Positions 1 through 10,166 of a stretch of DNA of 64,000 nucleotides are shown here, in pieces; position 1 is the first letter of the stretch, and every line of letters starts with the position of its first letter. Both the position numbers and the translations under genes were made by a program. The notes beneath the pieces were generated by a model. That model saw nothing but the letters and a program-made list of their open reading frames with translations. It made no database searches and was not told where the DNA came from. Source of the stretch: Cycas panzhihuaensis (taxonomy: Eukaryota; Cycadophyta); the NCBI GenBank assembly GCA_023213395.1, contig CM041465.1, positions 84,885,741 through 84,949,740 of the forward strand, given 5' to 3'.

Positions 1-722
1 TGAAAATAATAAATGATAAGTTTGATTAATATTGTTTCATAATCTAAAGTCTAAAACATTATAAAGTGATATTAAAATATTTTAAACTTTGTTGTGAAGT
101 TCTTTCAGCACCCAAGAGATCTTATAGATGATCAAGAGCCAATATGTTAAGGAGATACATGCTTATTTTTCACCTTCTTTTATTTTTCAAGTACCTATGA
201 TCATGAAAATAGCTATATATCTCTCATACATTATCGAAATTGAGTGTCATCAATTATATTATGAAGTTAACTTATGAATCTTTCCAACAAGTAGTCATAT
301 GATATGCTTTTAGGATATTTTAAGGTAGTTTTAATGGTATAAAATTTAGACTTTAATTTGATAGGGTACTAAAATTGAGCCTATGCCTAGAAAAAGAGGT
401 GTCTTTTCACATATTTTTGCTCAAACAACCATTTTTATAGGTTTGTTCTATGGTGTAATAGATGGGGCTAATGGTTGTTAGCTTGATTTTTCTCTTAGAG
501 GTGTGGTCTCAACTAGAAGAGTTAGAAATAAGTAAAATGGAAGCAAATGAAAGATTCTTAGTAAACAAATATTACTGAACCATATATGAAAGGTCCATTC
601 TAAAGGACTACCAAGTGCAACAACTAGTTACCAATGTGCTCTAGTAGATGTTTGGCTTTTACATAAACTCACAATCAAATTTGAAATAACTATGTGACAT
701 GGATTAAACATTAAGATGAGAA
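1..722. other. AT-rich stretch, nothing recognised
   Basis: No long open frame and no domain I can recognise on either strand. The base composition matches the other decayed repeat debris in the window, so old transposon sequence is the likeliest content, but I see no diagnostic motif. Confidence 0.5.
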
Positions 723-1191
723 TGTTAGGTAATGTTAACCTATGGGAATATTAAATTATTATAATTACCCCTTTGATGTGTATTAGGGGGCTATGGTATA
801 CTAACTTCTTTATCTAATTGGTCATTGATTAACCAAATGGCTTTTGGATTATGATTTGATAGCTAGGTGGTGATATTTACTATAACTATATATTGGTTTG
901 ATATAATATAATTAGAAATGGTCATTTCCTATAAGTATCTTGTGTTATGTATTTGTACATATTATTCTTTATTCGTTTCACTTATTTAGCATTAATCTCA
1001 TAATCTAATATAATCCTAGTCCTATGTTGGTGTATATATATATGTATATATATATGTATATATATGTATATATATATGTATATATATGTATATATATATG
1101 TATATATATGTATATATATATGTATATATATGTATATAGATATGTATATATCTATATATATCTATATACATATGTATATATATATATATAC

Positions 1192-1239
<48 letters not shown>

Positions 1240-1296
1240 GTATATATATATATGTATATATATATGTATATCTATATGTATATATACATACATATG

Positions 1297-1351
<55 letters not shown>

Positions 1352-1353
1352 AT

Positions 1354-1390
<37 letters not shown>

Positions 1391-1393
1391 GTT
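723..1393 (+). repeat. Degenerate Ty1/copia LTR (putative)
   Basis: The segment starts TGTTAGGTAATG, runs through AT-rich sequence typical of plant copia LTRs, and is followed directly by a sequence matching the copia primer binding site in a C-to-T decayed form. The last 370 bases are taken over by a microsatellite, so the exact 3' end of the LTR is lost. No second LTR or internal coding region follows, so this is a truncated remnant. The identification rests mainly on the adjacent PBS. Confidence 0.4.
1024..1391. repeat. Compound microsatellite (TA/TATATG, TG, CA)
   Basis: About 280 bases of TA and TATATG units are followed by (TG)20 at 1307-1346, an 8-base spacer, then (CA)12 at 1355-1378 and a short TA tail. 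The TG and CA blocks are complementary, so one strand can fold into a long hairpin. The open frames through this stretch on both strands are artefacts of the repeat. Confidence 0.95.
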
Positions 1394-1407
1394 TGGTATT
1401 AGAGTTA
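1394..1407 (+). other. Decayed copia primer binding site
   Basis: TGGTATTAGAGTTA matches the widespread plant copia PBS for initiator Met tRNA (TGGTATCAGAGC followed by CA) if three cytosines have become T. The position just after an LTR-like segment supports this. Confidence 0.5.
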
Positions 1408-1864
1408 TTTATATGCATGTTTTATTTTTCTTCATATTCAATGAGATCCTCATCTTTCAAACTTTGGGGACTCAGTATCTTAGGAGAGGGGCCCTGTTAC
1501 ATAACCACCTGTTGATAGTAGAATGACATTACTGACTCATGTGATCAAAATGAATGATGGTTAGTACTATTTATCAACTTGTGTATGTGGGCCAATTATA
1601 TCCACCAATAGAAGTGGAGGTTGTATGTCCCACTAATAGCATTCTCTGAGAAATGGCTACTCTTCCCTATTTAAGGGTCAATAATTATAAAGGAGATTTA
1701 TGTTATAAGTTTATTATAATAGCATATTGTTAGTATGTCTTTTCAACATTCTTTCAATATACTTTGAGTTCTCTTTATAATATTGATGCTTATAATTCAA
1801 TAAAAGGAGATCATTTGTGTCCCATCTAGTGCCTTTGAGTTATTTATTTACTTCTTTATACTGT
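1408..1864. other. AT-rich repeat debris, no gene
   Basis: No open frame of note. A stretch near 1665-1700 (TATTTAAGGG followed by AT-rich sequence) resembles an LTR promoter region, but no matching partner is present in the window, so I do not call it. Confidence 0.4.
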
Positions 1865-3013
1865 AAAGCAAGGTGAAATCTATTCAATCAATGAACTCCT
1901 TAAGTAAGATATGAAGTGATGGAATCTCAACTTCTTATGGGAGCATAATCTTCGTGCTATAAGTAAGAGAGAAGGGAGTCATCCCCATGGCATTATAGAT
2001 GGAAATTCAATACATCTTAAGTGTGAGAAAGAGGTGGGTATACCAATCTATTTATGAGGAAAAATTAATTTTAACCAACATCTTTTTAAATACCTTAATA
2101 CACCTATTTTCTTAGGGGTAGTAGGGAATGATATACAATAACTAATGGAAAATTTATTGTAAAGATTGTGAACATTTTTATTATAGAAAGGGATCCTATT
2201 GGCTATGATGATGATGTCTAGGACCTCAAAGTAGCAAATACTATGATAGAAGGTGAAGGTGACTATGACGTTAAATAATAGTAATGGTTAATAAAGTTAC
2301 TTCACTCTACTTGGTAAAGTACTTCGTGGTAGTAAGAATGAATTTATGGCTGGTGGAAGAATGGGTTGAATTTGCCTAATGAGGTCTAAACCACATTATA
2401 AGAAAGGCCATAATGAAATGACATGCCTTATATACATAGAGGGTTGATGAATAAGATTAATATGGGCTAGGTATTTGTCACATTTACAAATATAAGTATA
2501 GGCATTAGAGAAGAGGATAGGCTAATAATAACCCATCTATAAGATATATTAGGCCATGTCATGGCCACCAAAGTGCCTCCCATAAATCCCATCATGGAAC
2601 TTGCTCAAGATGGTCTTAATTTTAGGGGGTATAAGGCACCTTAACATGATTTTGTTAAAGGAATGTTTATAGAGTGTGTTTTGGAGGATAATTCAATGTT
2701 GTGCCACCACCCTAATCCTCTTTTTGTCCTTGTAGTTGGCATTAGTAGGGTAGGATTAGACTTGTAAGAAGTCAATGATATCAATGTACTAACATGAGTC
2801 ATCTTTAGTTATGTCAACATGAAAGATGTTCTTATCAAAAAGTGAATCATCCAACTCCTTACCAGCCTATTAAGTATGGAGGAGGCTACTAACTATTTGA
2901 TGACAACCATCTATATTTTACACTTATATTGGACCATCTCAAGATTGAGTTCTTATAAGAGTAAGTCCCACTTTCCCGTATATCTTATGAGGCTTGTCTT
3001 TGTGAGAAGGAGA
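1865..3013 (-). pseudogene. Decayed Tat-like Ty3/gypsy integrase segment
   Basis: Aligned by eye with the integrase of the younger elements in this window (20990-21560 and 51700-52300), this stretch follows the same order of words. Examples are the block at 1972-2010 (after-integrase-core region) and 2300-2420 (the segment carrying the first catalytic Asp). It is heavily C-to-T/G-to-A decayed and has no usable frame. It is the 3' part of an old minus-strand pol whose RT and RNase H part continues at 8693 beyond the copia insertion. The left end near 1865 is abrupt, so the 3' LTR side has been lost. Confidence 0.65.
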
Positions 3014-3018
3014 TAAGT

Positions 3019-3315
3019 TGAAAAGAGTGGATCTATCCTTCATCTCCATGCACTAAACACAAAGGCAAACATGGGAGCAAGAGAGACTTGAGAGAAAGAA
3101 AGTAGCTCTCACAAAATGGGGAGGTAAGAATGAATCTCCTCCATTGAGCTTTACTTTTATATTGAGAGAGGGAGCATTTGGGTTAGGTGAAATGAAATTA
3201 CACATAATGCACATGAAAGTGCATTTCACTTAAGTGATCTAATTTAAAGTTCACTTAAGACCCTTTTTCGAAATAATCAACTAATGTAATGACCTTATGT
3301 CATTAACCCTTTTCA
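3019..3315 (-). repeat. Copia 3' LTR
   Basis: Left LTR of the copia element, 297 bp, TG...CA ends. It differs from its partner by an extra AG near the start and a handful of single bases. Confidence 0.93.
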
Positions 3316-3316
3316 A

Positions 3317-3328
3317 TCTCCCCCTTAA
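3317..3328 (-). other. Copia polypurine tract
   Basis: On the minus strand this reads AATTAAGGGGGAGA-like purine sequence directly upstream of the 3' LTR, the expected position of the plus-strand primer. Confidence 0.8.
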
Positions 3329-3952
3329 TGGTAGAAGGTCATTTCATTCTATTTTATTCTATCCTATGAGGTCTTCATTTGAGCCTCTTACAAAGCAAAC
3401 TAGTATGATACTTTTGTGGGAAACCCTCATGGGGAAGAAAACCCACAAATTTTCTAATATACTAACTTGGCTCAGGCAGCTCTTTAAATGTAGCCAGATA
3501 GCCAATCAGTACAATAAATTTTGTAGCTGAAATCTACTGAGTCTCCATATACCATTTGGTCGCATGTCCTTGTGTAGCTGGTAGGCTTCACGAAAACCTC
3601 GAGTTGGGAATGAGGTTTTCATTTCCACAACCTCTTGATCTTCGTTTTGATCCTGAAAAGGATCATGTGAAATATTTGGCACGGAGGAAGTTGACGATGC
3701 TGGAGAAGATGGGCCGACCACGGATGTTGGAGAAGATGATCCTTCGCTATGGCTTTGCCTTTGTCAACTTGGTACATTTGCAAATGATGGTCTTTGGATG
3801 TGTACACATTGGATTGGAGTCACACTTGTATCCTCAGGGCTCTATTATCGATTCCAAGATTTTAAGCAAGCTGCTGACATCTCCCCCTAAATTTTGGAAT
3901 CTGGACATCAAATTCGATAGCATCATTAAATCGGTATGAAGGCGTCTTGGAG

Positions 3953-4740
3953 TCAAGTCGAGTAATTGATCTTGATCTGCAAAGATAACATCTCTAGTGA
4001 TGATGATTTTGCGCTACGAAGGTATAAAAACCTTGTATCCCTTTTTGTCCATAGGGTATCGACAAAGATGCCTTTGATGGCTCTATCTTGGAGCTTATTT
4101 CTATGTTCTGCAAAATATGAGCATAACAAGTAGAGCCAAAAATTCAAGTGGGAGATAGAGGGGTTTGTCCATACCACATTTCATGTGGAGAGGGGCCAGC
4201 TTGGAGGGACTAACGGTGTTGATGCAATACACGGTCCAGATAGCCTCGGCCAAAGATAGATAGGGACATTCTTATATACCAAAGATAGCACGAGCCATAT
4301 TCATGATGGTCTGTTCATGCGCTCGGCAACTCCATTTCTTTGGGGTGTACACCAGCGGTGGTCTGATGTTTGATTCCACGTTGACGTAGGTACGATTCAA
4401 ACTCATTGGATGTGTACTCGCCACCATTGTTAGCCCTGAGTATTTTGATCTTGAATCCAGCTCATTTTCCACGCGGGCCTTGAAAGCTTGAAACATAGAA
4501 AAAGCTTCATCTTTCTTTGCAAGAAAAGCAACCCATACTTTCTTGGTAAAATCATCAATGAAAGTAATATAGTACCACTTACATTTGATAGAAGGGATGG
4601 GCATAGGACGCATATATCCGAGTGTACAAGTCGAAGGTTGGCTAGATTTCCACTGACTACGAGGAAAGGGTTGTCTTTGAGATTTAGCAATAATACATGC
4701 TTCACATTTAAAGGGCTTGGAGGGAACTTAGGCAAACCAG
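3953..4740 (-). pseudogene. Copia integrase remnant
   Basis: Minus-strand frames here read the copia integrase core: YYITFIDDFTKKVWVAFL followed by KKDEAF and an FKARVE stretch (about 4480-4600). A copia integrase C-terminal segment follows at 3990-4120 (RAIKGIFVD, then a KR-rich R.LYLRS block). The catalytic DNGGE stretch is broken and the frame shifts several times. It belongs to the copia element and follows its protease remnant. Family identity is clear; function is lost. Confidence 0.85.
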
Positions 4741-5159
4741 AAGAGTGTCTTGTAGTTCTCTTAAACGATCAATTTTGATATGGCCCATATGAGCATGCCA
4801 TAGAGCTTGAGACAACTTTTGAGGAGTCGGGGTTGTGGTAAAACAAATTCATCATCAACATAGTTGGCTTGAGAGGATGGTGAGCCGGTTAGGCGAAAAA
4901 GTTTGCCATCAAGAATTGGGTCATAACCACGACATTTGAAGGAGGGTGAATGACACGAGAGTTTGATTGTTTGCGATTACACTCGGATCAAATCCACGAG
5001 AGACAAGGGTGGACGGGAGAGGCGGATTACGCGGGCGAGAATATATAAAACATCAACAAGTGTAAAATCTGGAAGGCACAGGAGTTTCGGGCAAATTGTT
5101 CCAAGTCCTTCGATGGTGAGATGATTTGTCACCATGTGTACAACACCACGAACTTCGAG

Positions 5160-5469
5160 TCAAAATCTTGAAAGAGCTGGCGATGACAAGTCATGTGTTG
5201 TGTTGCTCGATATCCATGATCCACGATGAAGTATTTGAGGTAGCACTATTTGCAACTCCAAGTGGTGAAGACAAAAGTGAATAAGCAAAGCCACAATGAG
5301 CCTCAATATACTTAGTGGATCTATCAACAACATTTGATGAAGTGGTCCCAATTCTTTGAAGGTGTGCTCGAGCAAATTGCATTCCACCAAAAGCATCTTC
5401 AAAGAAGTATTATCAACATTATGTGCACCATAGCTGTTGGTAATTTGGTAGTTTGTTGGTGGCAGTTCT
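5160..5469 (-). pseudogene. Copia protease remnant
   Basis: At 5209-5223 the minus strand reads WIMDI, followed by EQHNT; the family motif at this place is WI-D-S-G-A-(T/S)-x-H. The active-site Asp is there but the Ser-Gly pair is gone. It lies between the zinc knuckle and the integrase, the normal copia order. Confidence 0.65.
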
Positions 5470-6337
5470 GCAATTTTTGGCATAATGTCCTCTTCTATTA
5501 CACCTCTGGCACACGATTGTTTGATTTCCGGTCAAGTATTGGGTGGTGGATTGTCTCGATTCGGATCTAGGTCCAGTTGATTATTTTGGCCTTGGCCTTG
5601 AGGCATTTTGTTGGAATTGAGGAGCCTGTTGACTAAGAGGGCGTTGTCCTTGTTGTCTACCTCTTCCTCTTCCACGGGAATTACCACCTCTTCGAGAGTA
5701 TTGACCTTGATTTTTGGTGTAACAAAGATCTTCTTCCACTTCAAAAGCCGCATCAATTGGATCTGATGTAGTGGTAAAGTTGGTATCAAAGGTCTTATCA
5801 AATTCAATGAACTTATCAGCAAGATCCTCAAAGTTTAGGGTCTTCAAAGTTCCACTAGATTGAAGACTCCCCAATGATTTTTATAATCGGGATATGGGGA
5901 CATGACTGAATCAAGAAAGCCCATGTAATGCATTGAGTTTTAAAATCTTTATCAATGGCTTGCTTGATTGGACGAAGGAGATTGATTGTCTCACTTGCAT
6001 GTCCTTTCTGCATTTTCAATTTGTTCATCTTCAGCACTAAGTGAACAAATTCTAAGTCTGATTTAGTGTCAAAGTTCTTCTTAAGAACTTCAAGAACTTT
6101 CCATGCTGTATCATGTACAGCTTCATCAATGAGATTATGCAGGGAATAATCAGTGACAAGCAGTATCCCTGCACGGATTTTATCATCATCAAGTTCCCAT
6201 TGGCGTTTAGCTACAGCTTCAGTGGGAGAAGTTGGAGCACCTCCTGCTGAAGTAGTTGTGGTAGGCATGGTAGCAAGGTGGTGTAGGTTGTAAGTGATCT
6301 CTCCATAGACCTTCATACTTTGCAGCATTTCTGACAC
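5470..6337 (-). pseudogene. Copia gag (UBN2-type) with zinc knuckle
   Basis: Structural nucleocapsid protein of the copia element. In translation order: a UBN2-like core (WELDDDKIRAGILL near the N-terminus, then TAWKVLEVLKKNFDTKS and LKMNKLKMQKG), an Arg-Gly-rich basic stretch (GGNSRGRGRGRQQGQR at 5640-5700), and a CCHC zinc knuckle at 5470-5511 (C-QR-C-NRRG-H-YAKN-C, the standard CX2CX4HX4C spacing). Frameshifts near 5580 and 5860 split it into three frames. The upstream start is taken as the Met at 6337, but the true start may lie further upstream. Confidence 0.8.
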
Positions 6338-8376
6338 CAGTGAACCACATGTCCCAATTTTCTTTCCCTTTTAGAATGCAGTTCACATTTTGCTTGAACT
6401 ATGAAGACATTGTGTCTTTTTTTTTTTAGAAGGGAAGAAATGAACAAGGGACTATAAAAGTGATGGCAATAAATGACCGATCACTATTTACAAATGGGAA
6501 ATGTAATGAAGTAGTGTAGAAGAAGGAAGAAGAAGTGAGAATGGTTGCTCAAAGATGAAGGGAGCAACTTAGAGAAAAGTCACCAACACTTGTGACAAAT
6601 ATTAACTTTGACGCAGGAATATGAGAAGAACTATGATAAAAATTGGCCACTAACACTTGTGGCAAATATTAACTGACGGCGGGGAATATGAGAAGCACTA
6701 TGATTGTGATTACACTATGGATCACTTTTACAAATAAGTAAGTGATCAATATACAAGATTGTAGGCCAATGTAGAAGTTGACATCATTAGGTTTACACAA
6801 CTTGAAGCTCGAATGTAGGATGCGTAATCAACCCAATAACCTCTAACTTGTGTCCAACGTGTAGTTGAGGTTGTTGAAGGATGCCTAGGCTTCTAGTAGA
6901 ATTAATTTGGCCTTCACCCGCGATACCGCAATCGTGCTTGGTGATGAAATCCAAGTCTAGCAGAGCCGGTACTCCCAATCCTCACCAGTTCACCAATGAG
7001 CGGTATATACCTCCTCTAAAGAGTGGTACGTGCATACCCATGGCTATAGCGGATATTGGATTGGGTATATTTTAATCTTGTATTAAAGTTTCGGTTTTCC
7101 GGTTGGTTATCGGGATGATCCCCGATTGAGGCACGATGGTATGGCTAACCAAACCTCACCAATATTAGGTTTAGTCCGGACCCAACTTGAAACCCACACC
7201 TCCTTTATGGCACGACATTCTGCCAACCAAGGTATCTCAACCTTGGCGAGTGTGTGAACAGTACAAGATGGCGGAAAATAGCGAGCGTGATGCGTTCCTT
7301 TTAGGAAGAGTGAAAAGATTATCGAATTGCATCAAACGTACATTTAACTGAAAATAATGCTTGCTTGGAGTGCTTGCTTGAAGTGCTTGCTTGAAGTGTC
7401 TTTGGAGTGCTTGCTTTGAGTGATTTTAGAGTGCTGAAATGCAATTCTTAATAAGTGAGTGAGGACACCGGATATTGCTCCGATCTAGGTGTTTTTTTTT
7501 CTCACTTTTACGATGGGCTTTTAAGCCTTATAAAAAGGAAGAAATTTTCTTCATTTTTTTTTTTTTTTTGTTAATACAAAAAAAAAAGTACTCTTCACTA
7601 AATCTGCAATAACTTTCTCCCACGATGTCGAAATGGAGTGCCGATTTTGTGTTGCAAACTAGACTCGAGCTTCATCTTCAGAAAGTGGAATCAGGTCCAA
7701 ATGAGTTTTGGAACATTTTGACAGCCCGCAAAGTTAGGAAATTATATTTTCTAGAATTCTTACTAAAAATAAGCTGATGTTCACTAAAACAGCAATAACT
7801 TCCTCATCGGCATCCAAATTAGGTGCTGGTTTTGTGATGGAAAGTAGACCTAGAGCCCCATCTTTGAAAATTAGAATCACTTCAATTGGATCTCTGTAGA
7901 AGATTTTGCAAACCTATGAAGTTCAATCTCTCATTAACACATGATACCATATGAAATTTCCATCATTTTTATCACGGGATCCCAATATGGGCAAGGTGAG
8001 AGCATACAATGATATATATTTTAAATGGCTCAAAATTCTTTAAAAATGGGTAAAACTCCCTTACAATCATTCTTCTAAATCTTTGGAAAAATTTTGACAT
8101 TTCCCCTTGTTAAATGGACAAAAAAGGGAAAAGAAAAAGAAGAATGGGATAGCATGAATGGCTAGCAAAGGATTGGAATCCTTGGGCCTTACAACTCCTT
8201 GTATTATGCTTCCAAACCTGCAAAAGAGAAAGGAAAGGAAAATAATACAAAATATGCTATCATAATAACTTGAAAATATTTCTAAATTCACTTTCACAAT
8301 CTCCTTCACCACATGGATTGTGGGGAGAAGGAAGTGATGGCTCCATTGCAAGTGCAAGTGGGGAATATGAAGGAAG
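6338..8376 (-). other. Copia untranslated leader, long
   Basis: Two kilobases between PBS and gag with no convincing coding frame; normal copia leaders are far shorter. The segment contains a promoter-like TATAAAAAGG at about 7530, T-runs, and a pair of direct repeats (7595-7900). Foreign sequence picked up by the element or an older insertion are both possible. Confidence 0.5.
7595..7900. repeat. Two diverged direct repeats in the copia leader
   Basis: The stretch starting TTCACTAAATCTGCAATAAC at 7595 recurs diverged at 7780 (TCACTAAAACAGCAATAACT); both go on through matching words (CGAAATGGAGTGC / CCAAATTAGGTGC, then GTGATG/GTGTTG and TAGAC). Period is about 187 bases. Confidence 0.7.
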
Positions 8377-8390
8377 CAAGCTCGATACCA
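8377..8390 (-). other. Copia primer binding site
   Basis: Minus strand reads TGGTATCGAGC two bases inside the 5' LTR. This is the plant copia initiator-Met-tRNA site TGGTATCAGAGC with a one-base loss. Confidence 0.8.
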
Positions 8391-8392
8391 CA

Positions 8393-8687
8393 TGAAAAGT
8401 GGATCTATCCTTCATCTCCATGCACTAAACACAAAGGCAAACATAGGAGCAAGAGAGACTTAAGAGAAAGAAAGTAGCTCTCACAAAATGGGGAGGTAAG
8501 AATGAATCTCCTCCATTGAGCTTTACTTTTATATTGAGAGAGGGAGCATTTGGGTTAGGTGAAATGAAATTACACATAATGCACATGAAAGTGCATTTCA
8601 CTTAAGTGATCTAATTTAAAGTTCACTTAAGACCCTTTTTCGAAATAATCAACTAATGTAATGACCTTATGTCATTAACCCTTTTCA
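8393..8687 (-). repeat. Copia 5' LTR
   Basis: Right LTR of the copia element, 295 bp, same ends as the left copy and followed by the TAAGT duplication. Confidence 0.93.
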
Positions 8688-8692
8688 TAAGT

Positions 8693-10060
8693 AGGGTCTA
8701 TTTAAGTAATGACCTACATAGTGTCACCTAAAAGATAGCATTGTAGCCTTTTAGTAATGAAGACCAAGGTATAATACTCCTTCTCAGTGAGAGAGTAATT
8801 AACTTTAGCACCAATTAAAGTCTTGCTGATGAAAGAGATGGCACATTCATGGACGATATCATCTTCTTTGGCAAGCATGCCTTTAAGTGACTCTTTGGTG
8901 GTAGAGTAACCTAAATGAAGAGTTTGTTAAGATGAGGTGGTGTTAGAATCGAAGCAAAGACTAGAGCCTCTTTGACCTTATTATAAGACTACTAAACTTC
9001 ATAAGTCCAATGGAGTGGAATGTCCTTCTTACAGATATTTTTGATGGGTTTAAAGTTAATATTAAAGTTAATAAGGAACTTACATAGAAAACCCAAATGC
9101 CTTAAGAAGGATTTGAATTACGTTTAAGTGGTAGGTAGGGGCATCTCAATAATGGATTTAATCTTATAAGGGTCTATGCAAATGCCATCTCTTAAAATGA
9201 CATTCCTTAGAATTTTGCTAAAGGCAATTATAAAGACATATTTGAAAGGATTTAGAGACAATTAGTATTTCATACATCTTTTAAATATGACCCAAAGGTT
9301 AGGATTATGGTTCTCACTGCTCTTAGAGAGCCCCAACATATCATTAAGGTAAACACCAAAATTATGGATTATCAAATCATGGAATATGTAATGCATTACC
9401 CTTTATTAAATGAAATAAGGATTCTTGAGGTTGAAGGCCATGACTTTGTAGGTGAAGGTCCCCCATAAAGTGATGAATGCAATCTTGTAGTAGTCCTAAG
9501 TCATGATAAGGATTTTGTTATAACTTAAAAAATTATCTATAAGGGACATGATCTTAAATCTAGTAGGCTAATTACTAATTTGATTAATGAAAGGTAAGGG
9601 GAAATTACCCTTTAGGCAAGCATCATTCATATCCATAATATTAATATAAATGTGGATATAACCACTCTTTTCTACAATCAAAATAATGTTTAAAGCCCAT
9701 TAGGGTAGTCTATGGATTTAATGAATGTGGCCTTTAACATATTTTTTAACTTTTAGTTTAATGATATTTAAAATCTAAGGATGGAGGGGTTGTTGACATT
9801 AATACTTGGGCCTAGCCCCTAAGAGAGTGGTAATTTTATGGATAGTTATGTCAGAGTGAAGTACCTTCATATATGAATAATCCCATGCAAAAATAGATGA
9901 GAATATAATATATAGTTCTTTGATATATTGGATCTCTTTCTAGGGAGTAATTAACTCTTACTTTAATAATATAAGGCTAGGACATGTTTATCCTAATATT
10001 TTCTAAATACCTAATTATCTTCAACCTTAAAGGGCATAATAATACAATTTAAGTAGCAAA
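8693..10060 (-). pseudogene. Decayed Tat-like Ty3/gypsy RT and RNase H
   Basis: Continuation of the old pol at 1865-3013 across the copia insertion. Word order matches the RT-RNase H of the younger elements: 8760-8890 aligns with the RNase H block, 9330-9760 with the RT palm, 9790-9960 with the segment just before RT. The RT catalytic box survives as YLNDMLG at about 9332-9354 (younger copies read FMDDMMG). No frame remains open. Beyond 10060 the match fades, about 100 bases before element A. Confidence 0.7.
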
Positions 10061-10166
10061 TGAAACACTTTTATTAGTAGAATAGAATTTGATTACATAA
10101 AGTAAGGTTGCACAAAGGTACAAAAGATCACTAAAAGAGAACTAAGAGAATACTAAAGTATGATAT

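Larger units (their letters stand above)
3019..8687 (-). mobile_element. Ty1/copia LTR retrotransposon, RT-less
   Basis: A 5.67 kb element is bounded by nearly identical 297 and 295 bp LTRs (TGAAAAG...CTTTTCA) and by a perfect 5-bp target duplication TAAGT at 3014-3018 and 8688-8692. PBS next to the right LTR and PPT next to the left LTR place it on the minus strand. In its own direction it has a 2 kb leader, gag with a zinc knuckle, a protease remnant and an integrase remnant. I find no reverse transcriptase or RNase H domain between the integrase and the 3' LTR, so about 1.3 kb of pol appears to be missing. It interrupts an older Tat-like pol. The similarity of the LTRs says it is fairly recent compared with its surroundings. 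Confidence 0.9.

Noticed and set aside
1022-1515. Open frames of Tyr-Ile, Cys-Val and Thr-His repeats on both strands
   Set aside because: Produced by the dinucleotide microsatellite; no composition typical of a protein.
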